DNA of 64,000 nt from Heterocephalus glaber. Lineage: Eukaryota; Chordata; Mammalia; Rodentia; Bathyergidae. Position numbers and translations under genes: made by a program. Position 1 is the stretch's first letter; every line of letters begins with the position of its first letter. The stretch covers positions 27,088,825 to 27,152,824 of the forward strand of contig NW_004624747.1 of the NCBI RefSeq assembly GCF_000247695.1, written 5' to 3'. This document shows positions 1 to 24,200 of the stretch, in pieces. Below the pieces are notes generated by a model. It worked only from the letters and a program-made list of their open reading frames with translations, did no database searches and was not told the origin of the DNA.

Positions 1-56
1 TTGTTTGATGTTTGGTGCTGCCAGGCATATGAGCTGCTTTTCTCTTTGTGTTTAAG

Positions 57-13518
<13,462 letters not shown>

Positions 13519-13701
13519 TGAGCGAGACTTTATTTCCTTGTTGCTATTTAATTTGGCTTCCTTGTTTTATAGGTAAAAGTTAAGACTTTACAAATTGTAC
13601 CTTGCTAGTTTTTCGTAAGTATGTTGTGATGATGTCTTTGGTTTGAAAAATGCAGATAAGGCACTTTGTATGATAAGCAGACTTTCTTAAAGCTGAAAAA
13701 T

Positions 13702-13893
13702 AGCTGGGTGCAGTGGCACATGCTTGTAATCCCAGCACTGAGGGAGGCTGAAGCAGGAGGATCGCAAGTTCAAGTCCTGCCTAGGCAACCTAGCGAGACC
13801 CTGTCTCAAAATAAAAAAATGTGAAAAGGGCTACAGATGTAGCTCAGTGGTAGAGCACCCCGGGGTTTTATCTTCAGTACTGAAAAAGAAAAG
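13702..13893 (+). repeat. B1-ID dimeric SINE (MEN/B1-dID type)
   Basis: A B1-like left half (gctgggtgcagtggcacatg, aatcccagcactgagggagg, cctgtctcaaaataaaa) joins an ID-like right half (gatgtagctcagtggtagag). It is in the PIWIL1 3'UTR, sense orientation. The fused structure points to squirrel-related rodents. Confidence 0.85.
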
Positions 13894-14003
13894 TTGAAAA
13901 GCGTTTGTGGGTTTACTTGAAAATACTGTGAGGAGTAAGCAGGTCCCACTTGTAACCCTGTGTTAACTTTACTCTGGAAGTGTTTATTTCGAATTTAGAG
14001 GAG

Positions 14004-14094
14004 GAGCTGGGGATGTAGCTCAGTGCAGAGCCCCTGCCTAGCACTCGAGGGCCCTGCATTCCATCCCCAGTACCACCCAAAGAAAGACCCTGGA
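14004..14094 (+). repeat. ID-type SINE
   Basis: tRNA-like monomer with an A-box region (gctggggatgtagctcagtg) and a B-box-like end (gcattccatccccagtacca). It lies in the PIWIL1 3'UTR about 110 bases past the dimer. Confidence 0.8.
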
Positions 14095-14377
14095 GTTCAG
14101 AGGAGAAAAGGCGTAGGGCAGGCCGCCCACTGCACCAGAGGGAGGCGCTGTGTGGGCATCTGCCAGAACACTGCACTGCACGCAAGGGGCCCGGCGCCTG
14201 CCCTTCCTTCTTGTTCTGGGTTAGGTAGCAGGGGAGAAAGAAAGGAGGATAGTTGAAAAGTTTAACTTTTTGTCCAAAGAAATATTTTAAAACTTTAATG
14301 AAAAAGGCCAGTGATGAAGTTCTATATTAACATTAGTATTTAATGTTACAAGTAGGACATCATTCTCTTTTTTATAA

Positions 14378-14383
14378 AATAAA
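14378..14383 (+). terminator. PIWIL1: PIWIL1 poly(A) signal AATAAA
   Basis: AATAAA lies in an AT-rich context about 950 bases past the stop. A T/G-rich downstream element (ctgttgttttttg) follows about 30 bases later. This is the best plus-strand cleavage signal between the stop codon and the intergenic region. Confidence 0.65.
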
Positions 14384-14405
14384 AGTGGTTGTCACCTAAT
14401 TAGAA

Positions 14406-17400
14406 TAACACTGTTGTTTTTTGAAAGTGCACTTTGTGTTTCTCTGAACTGCTGGAGCGAGGCAAACGTGTGTGTGCAGGCGGGGCGTGTTCTCTGCGGG
14501 CTCCGCACGGGTGCAGGCCTGTTGGGCGCACACGTGCTGCAGCAAGGCCGGGACTGCGATCGTCCGCCTCCCGCATCCCTGATGCCTCAGCAGCCTCCGC
14601 GGACAGGGCGTGAGGTCGCAGGCTTCCAGGTGAGGTGCGTGGGAGCAGTCACACCTCGGCCCAGCCCGGACTGTACTTCCCGCAGTGCACCTTACTGGCG
14701 GATCGGACGAGAGAAGCTTTCGCTTTGGTTCCTGAACCTCAGCTGCCCCGGCCTGTCTCCTTCGCCTGGGGTTCGGGTCTCCAGGCCCTGGGAGCGAGAC
14801 AGGGAGCTTCACGTCTCAGCAGCAGGCACCGGACCACGGCCCCGAGGCTGTCGCAGCACGGGAAAGGAAGGAGGGCCGCTCGTGTGAGGCCTTCATTTGG
14901 GCCGTGGTTTTGATACGTGGATGTCTTGGCTGGTAGGTAAGTGGGCCATTAACGTCTTGTCCTTAGAAGGTCCAGGCGTCTAAGGCTCCTCCCACAAGCT
15001 GGGGCTCCTGTGTCTCAGAACCTGAGAGGCCGTGAGCTGCACGGTTCCTACAGCGGCTGCGGGGCCCAGAGCGCCCATCAGGAAAGACTGCAGCGCCGGA
15101 CCAGGAAGCAGGACTGTGGTGGCTGCGGGGCACGGGGCGGGCACTGGTGCAGGTGGCCTGGGCTCCGCTTCTGCGTACAAGGTGGGCAGACTCCTGACTG
15201 AAAGGTCCTGGGGGTGATGCGATGGTCACCACGGCCAGAGTGGGCAGGGTGTGCGTCTCAGCCCCACCCCGGGAGAACACCTGGCCCCAGGCAGGAGGTC
15301 CTGAGCTCCCACCCGGCCGCCGGTTCCTGCTGCCACCTGCAGACTCAGGTCCAGGACCAGCGGCCAGGCCAGGGCAGCCAGAGAGCAGCCTCGAGAGCCG
15401 TGCGAGGCCCTGACACCACCTGGACAGCGAGCAGGGCCTGTGCCGTGCCTTCTGACACACAGGAGGCTGAGCACATGGCTGGCTGCCTGCTGCTGAAGTG
15501 GGGTCCCCTCCGCGCTCTTGCCCAGGGGCTTCCCTCTTGGGCCAGTTCTTCTCAGTCTTGGGTTGGGGTGGTTTGTACTTAGGAGGCTTATGCGTTCCTG
15601 AAACTAATCTCTGGCCAGCTGTGTGTAACAGACACCTCCTTCCGGTTTGGGACTTGCTGGGTTTTTTAAGGGGTCATTTGATGAACTGAAGTCCTCTGTT
15701 TTCAAATGTCTGAATTTGCCTTTTTAAATTTTGTGGTCAGTGTTTGTGTGTGTGTGCACAGGTGTATTTAAGAAGTGTTGCCTTACCCTAAGATGTTCAC
15801 TCATGTTTCCTACTAAAAGTCAAACCTGACTTTGGAGCTGGGAGCCCAGATTCCTCCTCCCAGGGCACCATCGCTCCGCCCGGGCTCTGCCGCGTCACAC
15901 CAGCTGCTGGCCCCTGGCTCCTAGGTCATCGGCCCCCACACGCACCCCCTTGCCTTTCCCACTGTGCTAACCTCCTGAGGCCTGGTGGGATAGGATTCTC
16001 TCCTTGACGATTTTGTCTGAATTTTAGAATCTATTTGTGACCTTTGTGAAAATTTTAAGATTTTATTGACTCCCTTTGAATTTATAGAAGCATTGAGGAG
16101 ACTGGGTGCTTTGTGGTTTTGGGGCTACCGTCCCCAGTGGCTGCTACTCCAACCCTGTGTGTCCCCTTCGGGCCTGAACGGGACGGGACAGGCTGTGTGT
16201 GATGGGTGGAGGGCACCCCAGTGTCACTCCCCGAGGCTGGGCCTCATGCAGGAAGTTGTGGCAGTGTTGTGGGGTGCCCGTGGTGGCTGGGGCTCCTTCC
16301 CGGGCCTCCCTGGAAAGCCAGGCTGGGCCCTCTGCCCGCCCTCCACACCTCGGGCCGCTCCAGGCCCAGGTGAAGCCAGGAGGCCTGCCATGCCAGAGAA
16401 CAGGCTTCGTGTTTTTCATTTACACATGTGTGCTTTTCTAGCCAGCCCTACCCCAGCAGGAAAGGGGGTCGTGAGGTGCTGCCATGGGGCTGGACTGGGC
16501 CCAGACCCCAGCTGTCCTCCTGAGAGGCTCAGGAGGCAACGGGGCCCAACTCGGGCTGGTGAGGGGCCAGAGGGAGGAGGTAACCCCTGAGGCCCAGCAG
16601 CAAGCAGCATCCTGCATGCCCCACTCCTGTGCCCAGGACCGGGGCTATTCAGGGTCCTGGGCCATCATCCACGCCCGAGCGTCCCTCTCGTCTGTGTGCG
16701 CATCACTTCAGTTCTCACACCCGTGACGGATGTTGTGATGAATTGCTGAGTTGTTAAGCGTTTGCCTACATCTCTCTTATTGGGTTCCTAGCAAGGAGAT
16801 TCAGTTAAAGGCCATAAACACTAGTGAGGCTCCAGAAGTGCTATGACCTTGTGTGCGAGCTGTCACATGCAGCGGTGATGGGCCGTGTGTCGTACAGCGT
16901 TTTACATCTCCATGCTGGCCACTGAGAGCCGCACACCCGGGCACAATGGCTCGAGCTCCTTCAGCAGATGAGGCTGAGGGATGTGCGTCTTTTGCACACT
17001 CGTGATAGATGTCTTTGGATGGGGTCCCGTGTGCATGGGTGGAAAAGCTCTTGCCTTGATTTCTCAGAATGGGCGGCTACAGCTCAGCCCTCTGGGGAAG
17101 GTTTGCTCATGGAGCTGCACTTACTTTGCGTTCCTACATTAAGTTCACTGGCACTGGGCTTGTCTTCTCTGGGTACTGTTATGTCTTCTCTGGGTACTGT
17201 TACGGTCTCTGTGGTAAGATGAGCTTCATGTCCTTGTTCTGGCAGCCAGGCCTGTGTAGGGCAGAGTGACCTGGCATGCCCTGCGTGCGTGCGTGTGCTG
17301 TCAAAGCTGAGCAGCAGGGTCAGTGTGCCGCCTACGTGGCCTGCACCCCCACCCCTGGCAGTGCGTTGCCTCTCTTCTGCTAAGGCTCTAGAGGCAGCTG

Positions 17401-18484
17401 ACGGGTGGTTTTTCCCTTTTTCTGCTGGAGACTTCCAGGTGCACCCTGGCCCTGGGCAGTGAGCTCACACCATTGGTGACCTGCTGGTGACCAGGACGCT
17501 CACCCGAGAGCCTCCATCACCGCCAGCTTCCCTGGGGCGAGTTTGGATTTCTAGCTGAAGTCACTAGTTGAGTGCATGCGCCATTTGAAAGCAATAGAAA
17601 AGGTTTAGTGACTGAGAAGTAACTGGGAACTGAGCTCAAGGGAAAATGCCAGGTGGCGGCATAATAGAGGAGGGTAACTGAGGACTCAGTGCCACTGCTG
17701 GGCGTCCACTGGACACTGTCCCGAGCATGGGAAGGAACTGTGCACTCTTGGGCGGGAGTGCTGACTCGTCAAGTGCAGGTCACAGAACAAGCAGCCCCAG
17801 ACTGGCGCCTCTCACCCCGGAAAGGAAGCCGCTGCTGTGACATGGGCCCCCCGAGCTGTGGGCTGGGGCTGGGAGGGAGACGGCAGACTTGGGCTCCTTT
17901 GCAAACAGGAAGAAAAAGGTTAACTCCAGCTCAGTTACTTTGGGCTTGCCTTTTTCATATTTTAGAGGAACACTAGTCCTGGCTACTTAGACTGTTTTTC
18001 CTTTAAAGAACTCGGTATCAGTTCTTCAGACAGCTTTTTCTGTGAATGCGTTAGGGGAAAACGTACTACAACGTGAATGGTGGCATGGTAGTAATTCTGA
18101 TTCTAGGCCCATGAGGTAATGTATTCGACTGTACTGGTTTCTTCTTGCTTTAAACAATGTTGGTTTTCTCTCAATTTGAGCAACTCCTATCGTTGGGAGA
18201 ATTTAAAAATCATTAGGGCCCTTAGGGAAACTGCATACTTGGGAAGTGGCAGCCGTTGTATGAGGTCCATGTGGCTCGGGTAACAGGTTTGCGGTCAGCC
18301 TGCTGTGCTGCCTGTTACAGTGGCCGTGTCCTGTACACCATGACCAGGGTCACCTGCCCTCCGCCGGAGTCACTGCCCTATGCTGATCTTAGAGAAAACC
18401 TCAGGAAAGACACTTCCCAGTTTTTTTATGAACAGGTAGGAGAAAGGCGTTCAGTTAGCCTGCCAGGACACACAACACACAACA
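14406..18484. other. Intergenic region between convergent PIWIL1 and RIMBP2
   Basis: About 4 kb between the inferred 3' ends of two converging genes. There is a GC-rich part (about 14440-15560), AT-rich patches (about 15690-15840 and 15990-16090), and a 23-base direct duplication at about 17162-17206 (cttctctgggtactgttatg-type). No coding exon or RNA gene was recognised. Confidence 0.5.
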
Positions 18485-18509
18485 AATGACATTGTATAAA
18501 ATAACAAAT

Positions 18510-18515
18510 TTTATT
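18510..18515 (-). terminator. RIMBP2: RIMBP2 distal poly(A) signal
   Basis: AATAAA on the minus strand, followed about 30 bases on by a strong GT-rich element (ttgttgtgtgttgtgtgtcc). This is the best cleavage context of the three candidates. Confidence 0.7.
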
Positions 18516-18907
18516 TCTAGAAAATAGTTTACACTAACTGTACACATGCACATACACAGTACCAAACCACAGATGGATTTTCCTTTTAATAAATCTACCA
18601 CATACTGTATTATGTTACGGTTTGCAATAGTTTTGAAGACACAGCGGGGAAAGCTTTGTCACTCACTTAGAAACCTTCCAGAAATTACAAAAGAAAGGCA
18701 GTCTGAAAAGAGTGTAAAAAGAGTAAAAGCAATTTACAAGTGGGCAAGAATTACAAATCATCTGTCAGCAACCTTGTGCGTCTTGTTGGGGGGATGCCAG
18801 TGAGAGGGCAGGTCTGGGGCCCTGGGGGACGTCTGGCTGCGGCTGTGCGTGCTGTGCTGCTGCGGAGTGTGGGTGTGGCCTTCTGACACAGGGACAGAGG
18901 TGGCAGC

Positions 18908-18960
18908 GCTGGGGCTGGGCTGGGGCTGGGGCTGGGGCTGGGGCTGAGGCTCGGGCTGGG
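18908..18960 (+). repeat. GGGGCT hexanucleotide-type tandem repeat
   Basis: Runs of GGG/GGGG spaced by CT on the plus strand, inside the inferred RIMBP2 3'UTR. The transcript carries the C-rich complement. Four or more G-runs on one strand could form a G-quadruplex in the template DNA. Confidence 0.8.
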
Positions 18961-19146
18961 CTGCAGCGCGGCCCTCTGCCCCCTTGGCTCTTTTCTGAGT
19001 GGCTGCGTAAACACTGGCTGTGGGGCCTGGCTGGCTGTGGGAGACCGGGCCAGGGCCGCAGACGGCACAGCCTGAACACCTGGGTCACTGTGTGTGGGGG
19101 GAGGGAGACCAGGAATGCACGACACATCCGGAGTACACACTGCGTT

Positions 19147-19152
19147 TTTATT
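19147..19152 (-). terminator. RIMBP2: Possible proximal RIMBP2 poly(A) signal
   Basis: AATAAA on the minus strand followed by a GT-containing stretch (gtgtgtactccggatgtgtc). It would give a 3'UTR of about 2.05 kb. Confidence 0.45.
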
Positions 19153-19781
19153 AGACAGTACAGCTCAAGCGCACGTATAAGGCAGAACATCGAGGCGGAC
19201 TGAACTAGGAATCTCAAGACCAGAGTCGAGGTGAAAGCTCTGGGCTAGGAGGCGAGCGTTCTGACTGGACGGAGGGAAGTCAGTCCTTGGGGTGGATGGA
19301 TGGAGGACAAGGAGCCGGGGCCAGTGGGGAGGGCGCGGCCCAGACCCTGGCCTGGCCTGGTCCTCCGCCTCCTGGCCAGACCTGGGGCGGGGGCAGGGCA
19401 CCAGCGGCTCTCCGCTCTGGCGCTGGCTTAGAGTGGATGGTAGTGGAAAAGTGCGTGTCTCTACTGGTGTCAGGGGAGGAGGTGGGTTTTAGGAAGTGCT
19501 TGAGTCATGAAAGCCCTAGTTTGGAATTAAAGAAAATCACATAGGTTTGGAAGCTGTCCGGAAGCACACGGTCATTTCACCGCACCCAGCCTTTTCAGCA
19601 GCTTCTTGCCTTTGGAAAGCAGCCCCTTTTTCTTTTTCGAGGACATTTCCCTGCCTCTCCCAGGACTACCAGAACCCATGGATGACGTAGGTGACCCCGA
19701 ATGGAGGTGGACTGTGGGGGATGGAGCTCTCCTTGCTGGCCCTGAACCCTCAGGAGGAACCTAGTAGGTACATTGTGACAG

Positions 19782-19787
19782 TTTATT
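19782..19787 (-). terminator. RIMBP2: Possible proximal RIMBP2 poly(A) signal
   Basis: AATAAA on the minus strand about 1.4 kb past the stop codon. The downstream GT content is weaker than at the two signals further left. Confidence 0.3.
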
Positions 19788-21209
19788 GAGTGCGTGCGCG
19801 CCGACACCGATCCGCTCGGCACACCACACCACCCGTCTCCCGCCACATGAAGGGAAGGGTGGTTCGTTTCTTCTTTCAAGTGTCAGAGTGCCCCCGGGCA
19901 GCCGCCCCTCTCCCAGAGCGGCCTCTCCGCGGCCGGGGCTTGGGAGAGGGGTGGCCTTTGCTTTGGCAAACAAAGCTAGGTCATAATTTACTCTGCAAAT
20001 TCGGACTAGAAGCGGGCAGGTGTTGGAATCAGATTGAGAGTCAGGTTGGCCACGGACCCATCAGTCATCTTAAGGGAATTTGGATGCGTTTGAAAGCTAC
20101 TTTGGTTATATAAAATCCTGATACTGTTGAGTGCACTCTGGGGTTAGTTAGAAACTATGGAAACATTGGCGATGGCACACCGGTTGAAAGAAAAAAAAAA
20201 CTAAAGTGAACCTTAATTACAATCAAAGAAAGCTTAAAGGCCCTTATTGTACATTTTTGCTGTTTGCAAATAATTGAGCAGGACTTTGTCCCTTATAGAG
20301 CTCTGGGTGCATTTCCATACCCCGTGCTTGAGGCGTTTAACCCCCGCCCCCCTGCACTACGGGGGCAGAGTCCCCTGATCCTGGGCACATGCCCCCCTGG
20401 GTGTGTGCCAAGGTCATTGCCGCCACTCCCTGGGCTCTCACTGTCCCTCCCCGGCAGAGCCCCTGGGGACTGGGTGTTCATTATGCGGCAGCCAGACAGG
20501 AGCCATGGGGCCTTAAGCTTGCTTGGACTTGGAATCAAGGTCTAGTTCTAATGGAAAACACCTAGTAGTGCATCCCAAAGCACACCTGAAGATACCATTG
20601 GTTCCCTAGTGCAATCACGGGAGCTGCACGTGTCAGAGACGTAGTATTGCATTGGTACCCCACGCACGGCCGTGTCTGCGTGTGCACACGCTTGTGCTTG
20701 GCGGAGGAGCTAGGCTCTCTCCCAAGGTAGAGGTATGGTTACTGGGCATCCGGGCCACCCAGATCACCACTGTGCACCCCTCATCGGCTTCGTCTTACAG
20801 GGTGGCTGTTTGGTTTCAAGGTAAAACTTCCTCTAGTAAACATATTGGTTAGCTTGTGCTTTGCTCAGGAGTGGCTAGCAATGCAATATGCAGCTCTAAC
20901 TCAGAGTAGACAGTGGAGCACTCTCTGTGAACAGACAGCTCGCTGGGTAAGAAATATGTTCCCAATACTGAATGGCAATCGTAGGAGAGGATTGGTAAAG
21001 AGCATATTTCACTCCACACTCAGTTGCTTTACAACTGAGACCAAGTGATAGCCTAGCACTTTGGATCCAAGGCTTTGAGACATATTTCTTTGCTCTCTGT
21101 AAGCCCACAGTGAAGCCCTAGGGCTACCGCACTGGTCCGTGTAGGTAGCTTAAGCCGGTATCTCTCTAGGTGTCTCCGCTGCTCACTTACGTGAAGGCTA
21201 CATGCCTGC

Positions 21210-21236
21210 TTAGGGTGTGAAATGAACGCTCTTCTT
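21210..21236 (-). CDS. RIMBP2: RIMBP2 terminal coding exon, KKSVHFTP stop
   Basis: Nine codons after the acceptor cttggactcag: KKSVHFTP then TAA at 21210-21212. It matches the remembered vertebrate RIMBP2 C terminus exactly, which fixes the gene's end and strand. It is too short to be found as an open frame. Confidence 0.95.
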   Translation of the reverse strand, partial: KKSVHFTP

Positions 21237-24200
21237 CTGAGTCCAAGCAGGTGACGGGGAGATAAAACACATACGTAAAACATGACAGGCCGGGCCGCAG
21301 TGATGGCGCGAAGCAAGGAGACAACACGGGTGCGTGTCACAGGCAGATGCGAGCGAGGCCCTGCACCTGTGTGAGCCCTGGGCTCCTGCGGAGGGCGGGC
21401 CGTGCCCGGTGCTCTCTCCGTCACCTGAGGTGTGCGTGCGTCTGTCGTGTGTGTGGGGGCCTGGGTCGGGCAGTCCCTGTGTGTGCCGGGACTAAAGATC
21501 TAGGACAGGCTCTGAGGGCGTGAGCCAGGAGGACAAAGCGCGTGGGGCTGTGCTTGTGGCCCCGGTGTGCCCGTGCCACCGCGGAGACCCTGAGCAGACA
21601 CGAGGCTGGGCTGGGGGGGCTGCTTACCCTTTTGGCCTTGGCACGCAGGGCTGTGTCTCGAGAGCAGAGGGGCGGGGCCTCGGAGAGGTGGACCTCCACG
21701 TCGTCAGGCACTTCCTCCAGGAAGTTGGAAGGCACCAGGCCTCGCTGGCCATTCAGCTCCCCCTGGAAGCACAGCAGCCGAGAGGGGAGGTGCTGGGGGA
21801 CTCGCAGGGCGCAAGGCCCGTCATGGGGCCAAGCCCAATCATGAGGGTGGCCTTATACGTGAAGCCAGCCTGTCCACCCCGCACCCTGGGAGGCTGAGGC
21901 CGGAACGGCCTGCATTTGAGCACAGCCTGGGCAACTGAGAGACAAGGGACCCTGTCTCAAGATAATAAAACGGGCTGGGGATGAAGCTTGGCGTGAAGGC
22001 CCTGGGGTCAGTCCCCAGTGCCCGCGCAGGACAAAGACAACCCGAGCCATGAGCTCGAAGTCCAGGACCCAGCCAGGAGGAGCGGGGCCGTGTTCTCTTG
22101 GCCGCGGTGGCCCTGGGTGCGCGTGCCGGGAACCACTCCAGGTATGGCTCCTTCCCTGTGGCTTGAGCCCCTGAACCCAGAATCCCCAAGGTCTTTTCAG
22201 TGATCTGGTGAGGACAGATGCTTGGGGCAGGGCCAGCAGGTGCCCTGCTGGGCAGGAGGCAGGAGCTGCAGCCTGTAGCCTGGCTTGCCTCCCTCCGGCC
22301 ATCCTGTTCCTCCCCATACCGTGCCTGCAGGGCTGGCTTACAGGACCCACCCCCAAGTGCCCAGGCCATGCCCAGACGGGCCCCTCCCTGGGCGAGGCCA
22401 AGCCTGCGTCTCAGGGACCTGGGTGGATGGGGAGGGAAGGTCCCATGGCCCCGGATCCCAGGCCACCCAGACGGCACAGTGAGACTGCAGCTCAGAAACA
22501 GGCTGGGCAGGCCCCGACAGGACGTGGTCAGCCTGCTCCATCGCAGTTCAGGACGACACGGAGGCCCAGGTGTCAGGGAAGGGGACCCGGTGCGTAGACA
22601 CCGTGGGTCTGCTAAGAGGGAATGGCCAGGAGAGACAAGGGCTCCTAGCACCGAGCAACCAAAAGACCAAAGGTCAGACACTTCTCCCCACCTGGATTCA
22701 GTGGGGCGGAGGCACTGGTCACTAGGGAGGTGACCTCGGGCCCAGGGGTAGCCGCCCGGCAGGCAGCGGCACCCTCACACACGGTCACTGCCGCCCCGAG
22801 CCCAGGTCGCCTCAGAGAAGACCTCCCAGGAACAATGACAAATGAAGTGTGAAGTAACCGCTCTGCCGGCAGAAATGCAGGAGAGGCGGCTGCTCAGCAA
22901 ACTTGCCTGTGCTCGGAAAACTAAGACTAGACCGACTGTGAGCCCGCAGCTCCAGCCCTGGGCTGGTCCCCCAAAGAACTGAAGGCGGGATCTGAAGAGA
23001 TAGCTGTGCGTGTCCCGCCCACGAGCCCGTCAGTGGTGAGTGAGCACAAAGTGGTACGGACGTACTGTCCAGCCAGAGGGGAAGAAGACCACGCCAAGCC
23101 CCGCACAGCATGGCGACTTGTGAGGACGCCGCCGAAGGAAACGGACCGGGCGCAGGAAGACAGACACTGGGGCCCGCACCTCGCCCTGCCCACCACCTGC
23201 CCGGTGACAGCCACTCCCTTGACCCCGCCTGCTTTGAAGACTGCAGCCCAGGTTACCTGGGCCCCCACCCTGCACACCCTCTCTCAGCCTCCATTAGGAC
23301 CTGGTTTCCTCTGTTCACTGGTCCACACCCCGGCCGGGCCTTACCAGGGGTTCCGGTCACATTTATCTACGAAGTCACTAAATTGCCCTGTCAGGCCACC
23401 TAGGCCACGCCACCTCTCAAGCAGAGACATCTCGGGGCGACACCCGGGGAGGCACCTGCTTGTGCGGGTGGAGTTGCAGGGGAGCATGCGTCTCCACACC
23501 CAGATCCTGCCCGGGCATCCTGCCCCCCGAGAGGCCCTGCCACCAACACCGTCCCACAGGGTGCTGCAGGCCCACGGCACTGGGTGGCATGAGTGACCAT
23601 GGCAGCCACTCACCCACGGCAGGGTGCCCCAGAGCCACAATGTTCCTGCAGACATGTCCTGTCCCTGTTCCCCAGGACCCCGGCCCTCAGGCGCCACCTG
23701 CCCCTTCCTGGTCTTGCAGCTAAGTCTGTCCAGAGCTCGTCACCTGCCCCTCCCACTACCCACCAGGGTCCCGGGGCCACCCCCATCCCCAGGTTCCATG
23801 CTTGTGTCACACACCCACTGCCTGGAGGGGCCCTCGGGTAAGACTGCCCTTCCCTTCTCTGCGCCCAACAACTCGGTGCGCTCTGCCACCCTGTGCACAC
23901 GTGTGACCCATGATTCTGGATACCCAGCTGCAGGCACAGCTCCCTGGGGAGCGCTCGGCCAGCGTCACGAGCCCGAGGGTCTCATTCCCAGCACCAAAAA
24001 GTAGGTAAACGAGTAAACCGGGATGAAGAGATGCTAGGCTGGGCAGGGACCACGTGAGGGAAAACTACTACTGCGGCGCACGTGGGCCGTGGGTGGCACA
24101 GGGAGGAAAGACAGTGGCAGGAGCAGGTCCTGGACTCACGCTCAGGATGGGACATGCAGGGACCGCACGGGGACACTGTGGCTTCAGGACCGTAAAACAC

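Larger units (their letters stand above)
18485..21209 (-). other. RIMBP2: RIMBP2 3'UTR
   Basis: About 2.7 kb from the stop codon to the distal poly(A) signal. It has AT-rich stretches (for example 20190-20285) typical of a brain 3'UTR and a GGGGCT-type repeat on the plus strand (18908-18960). No SINE was recognised in it. The length assumes use of the distal signal. Confidence 0.65.
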
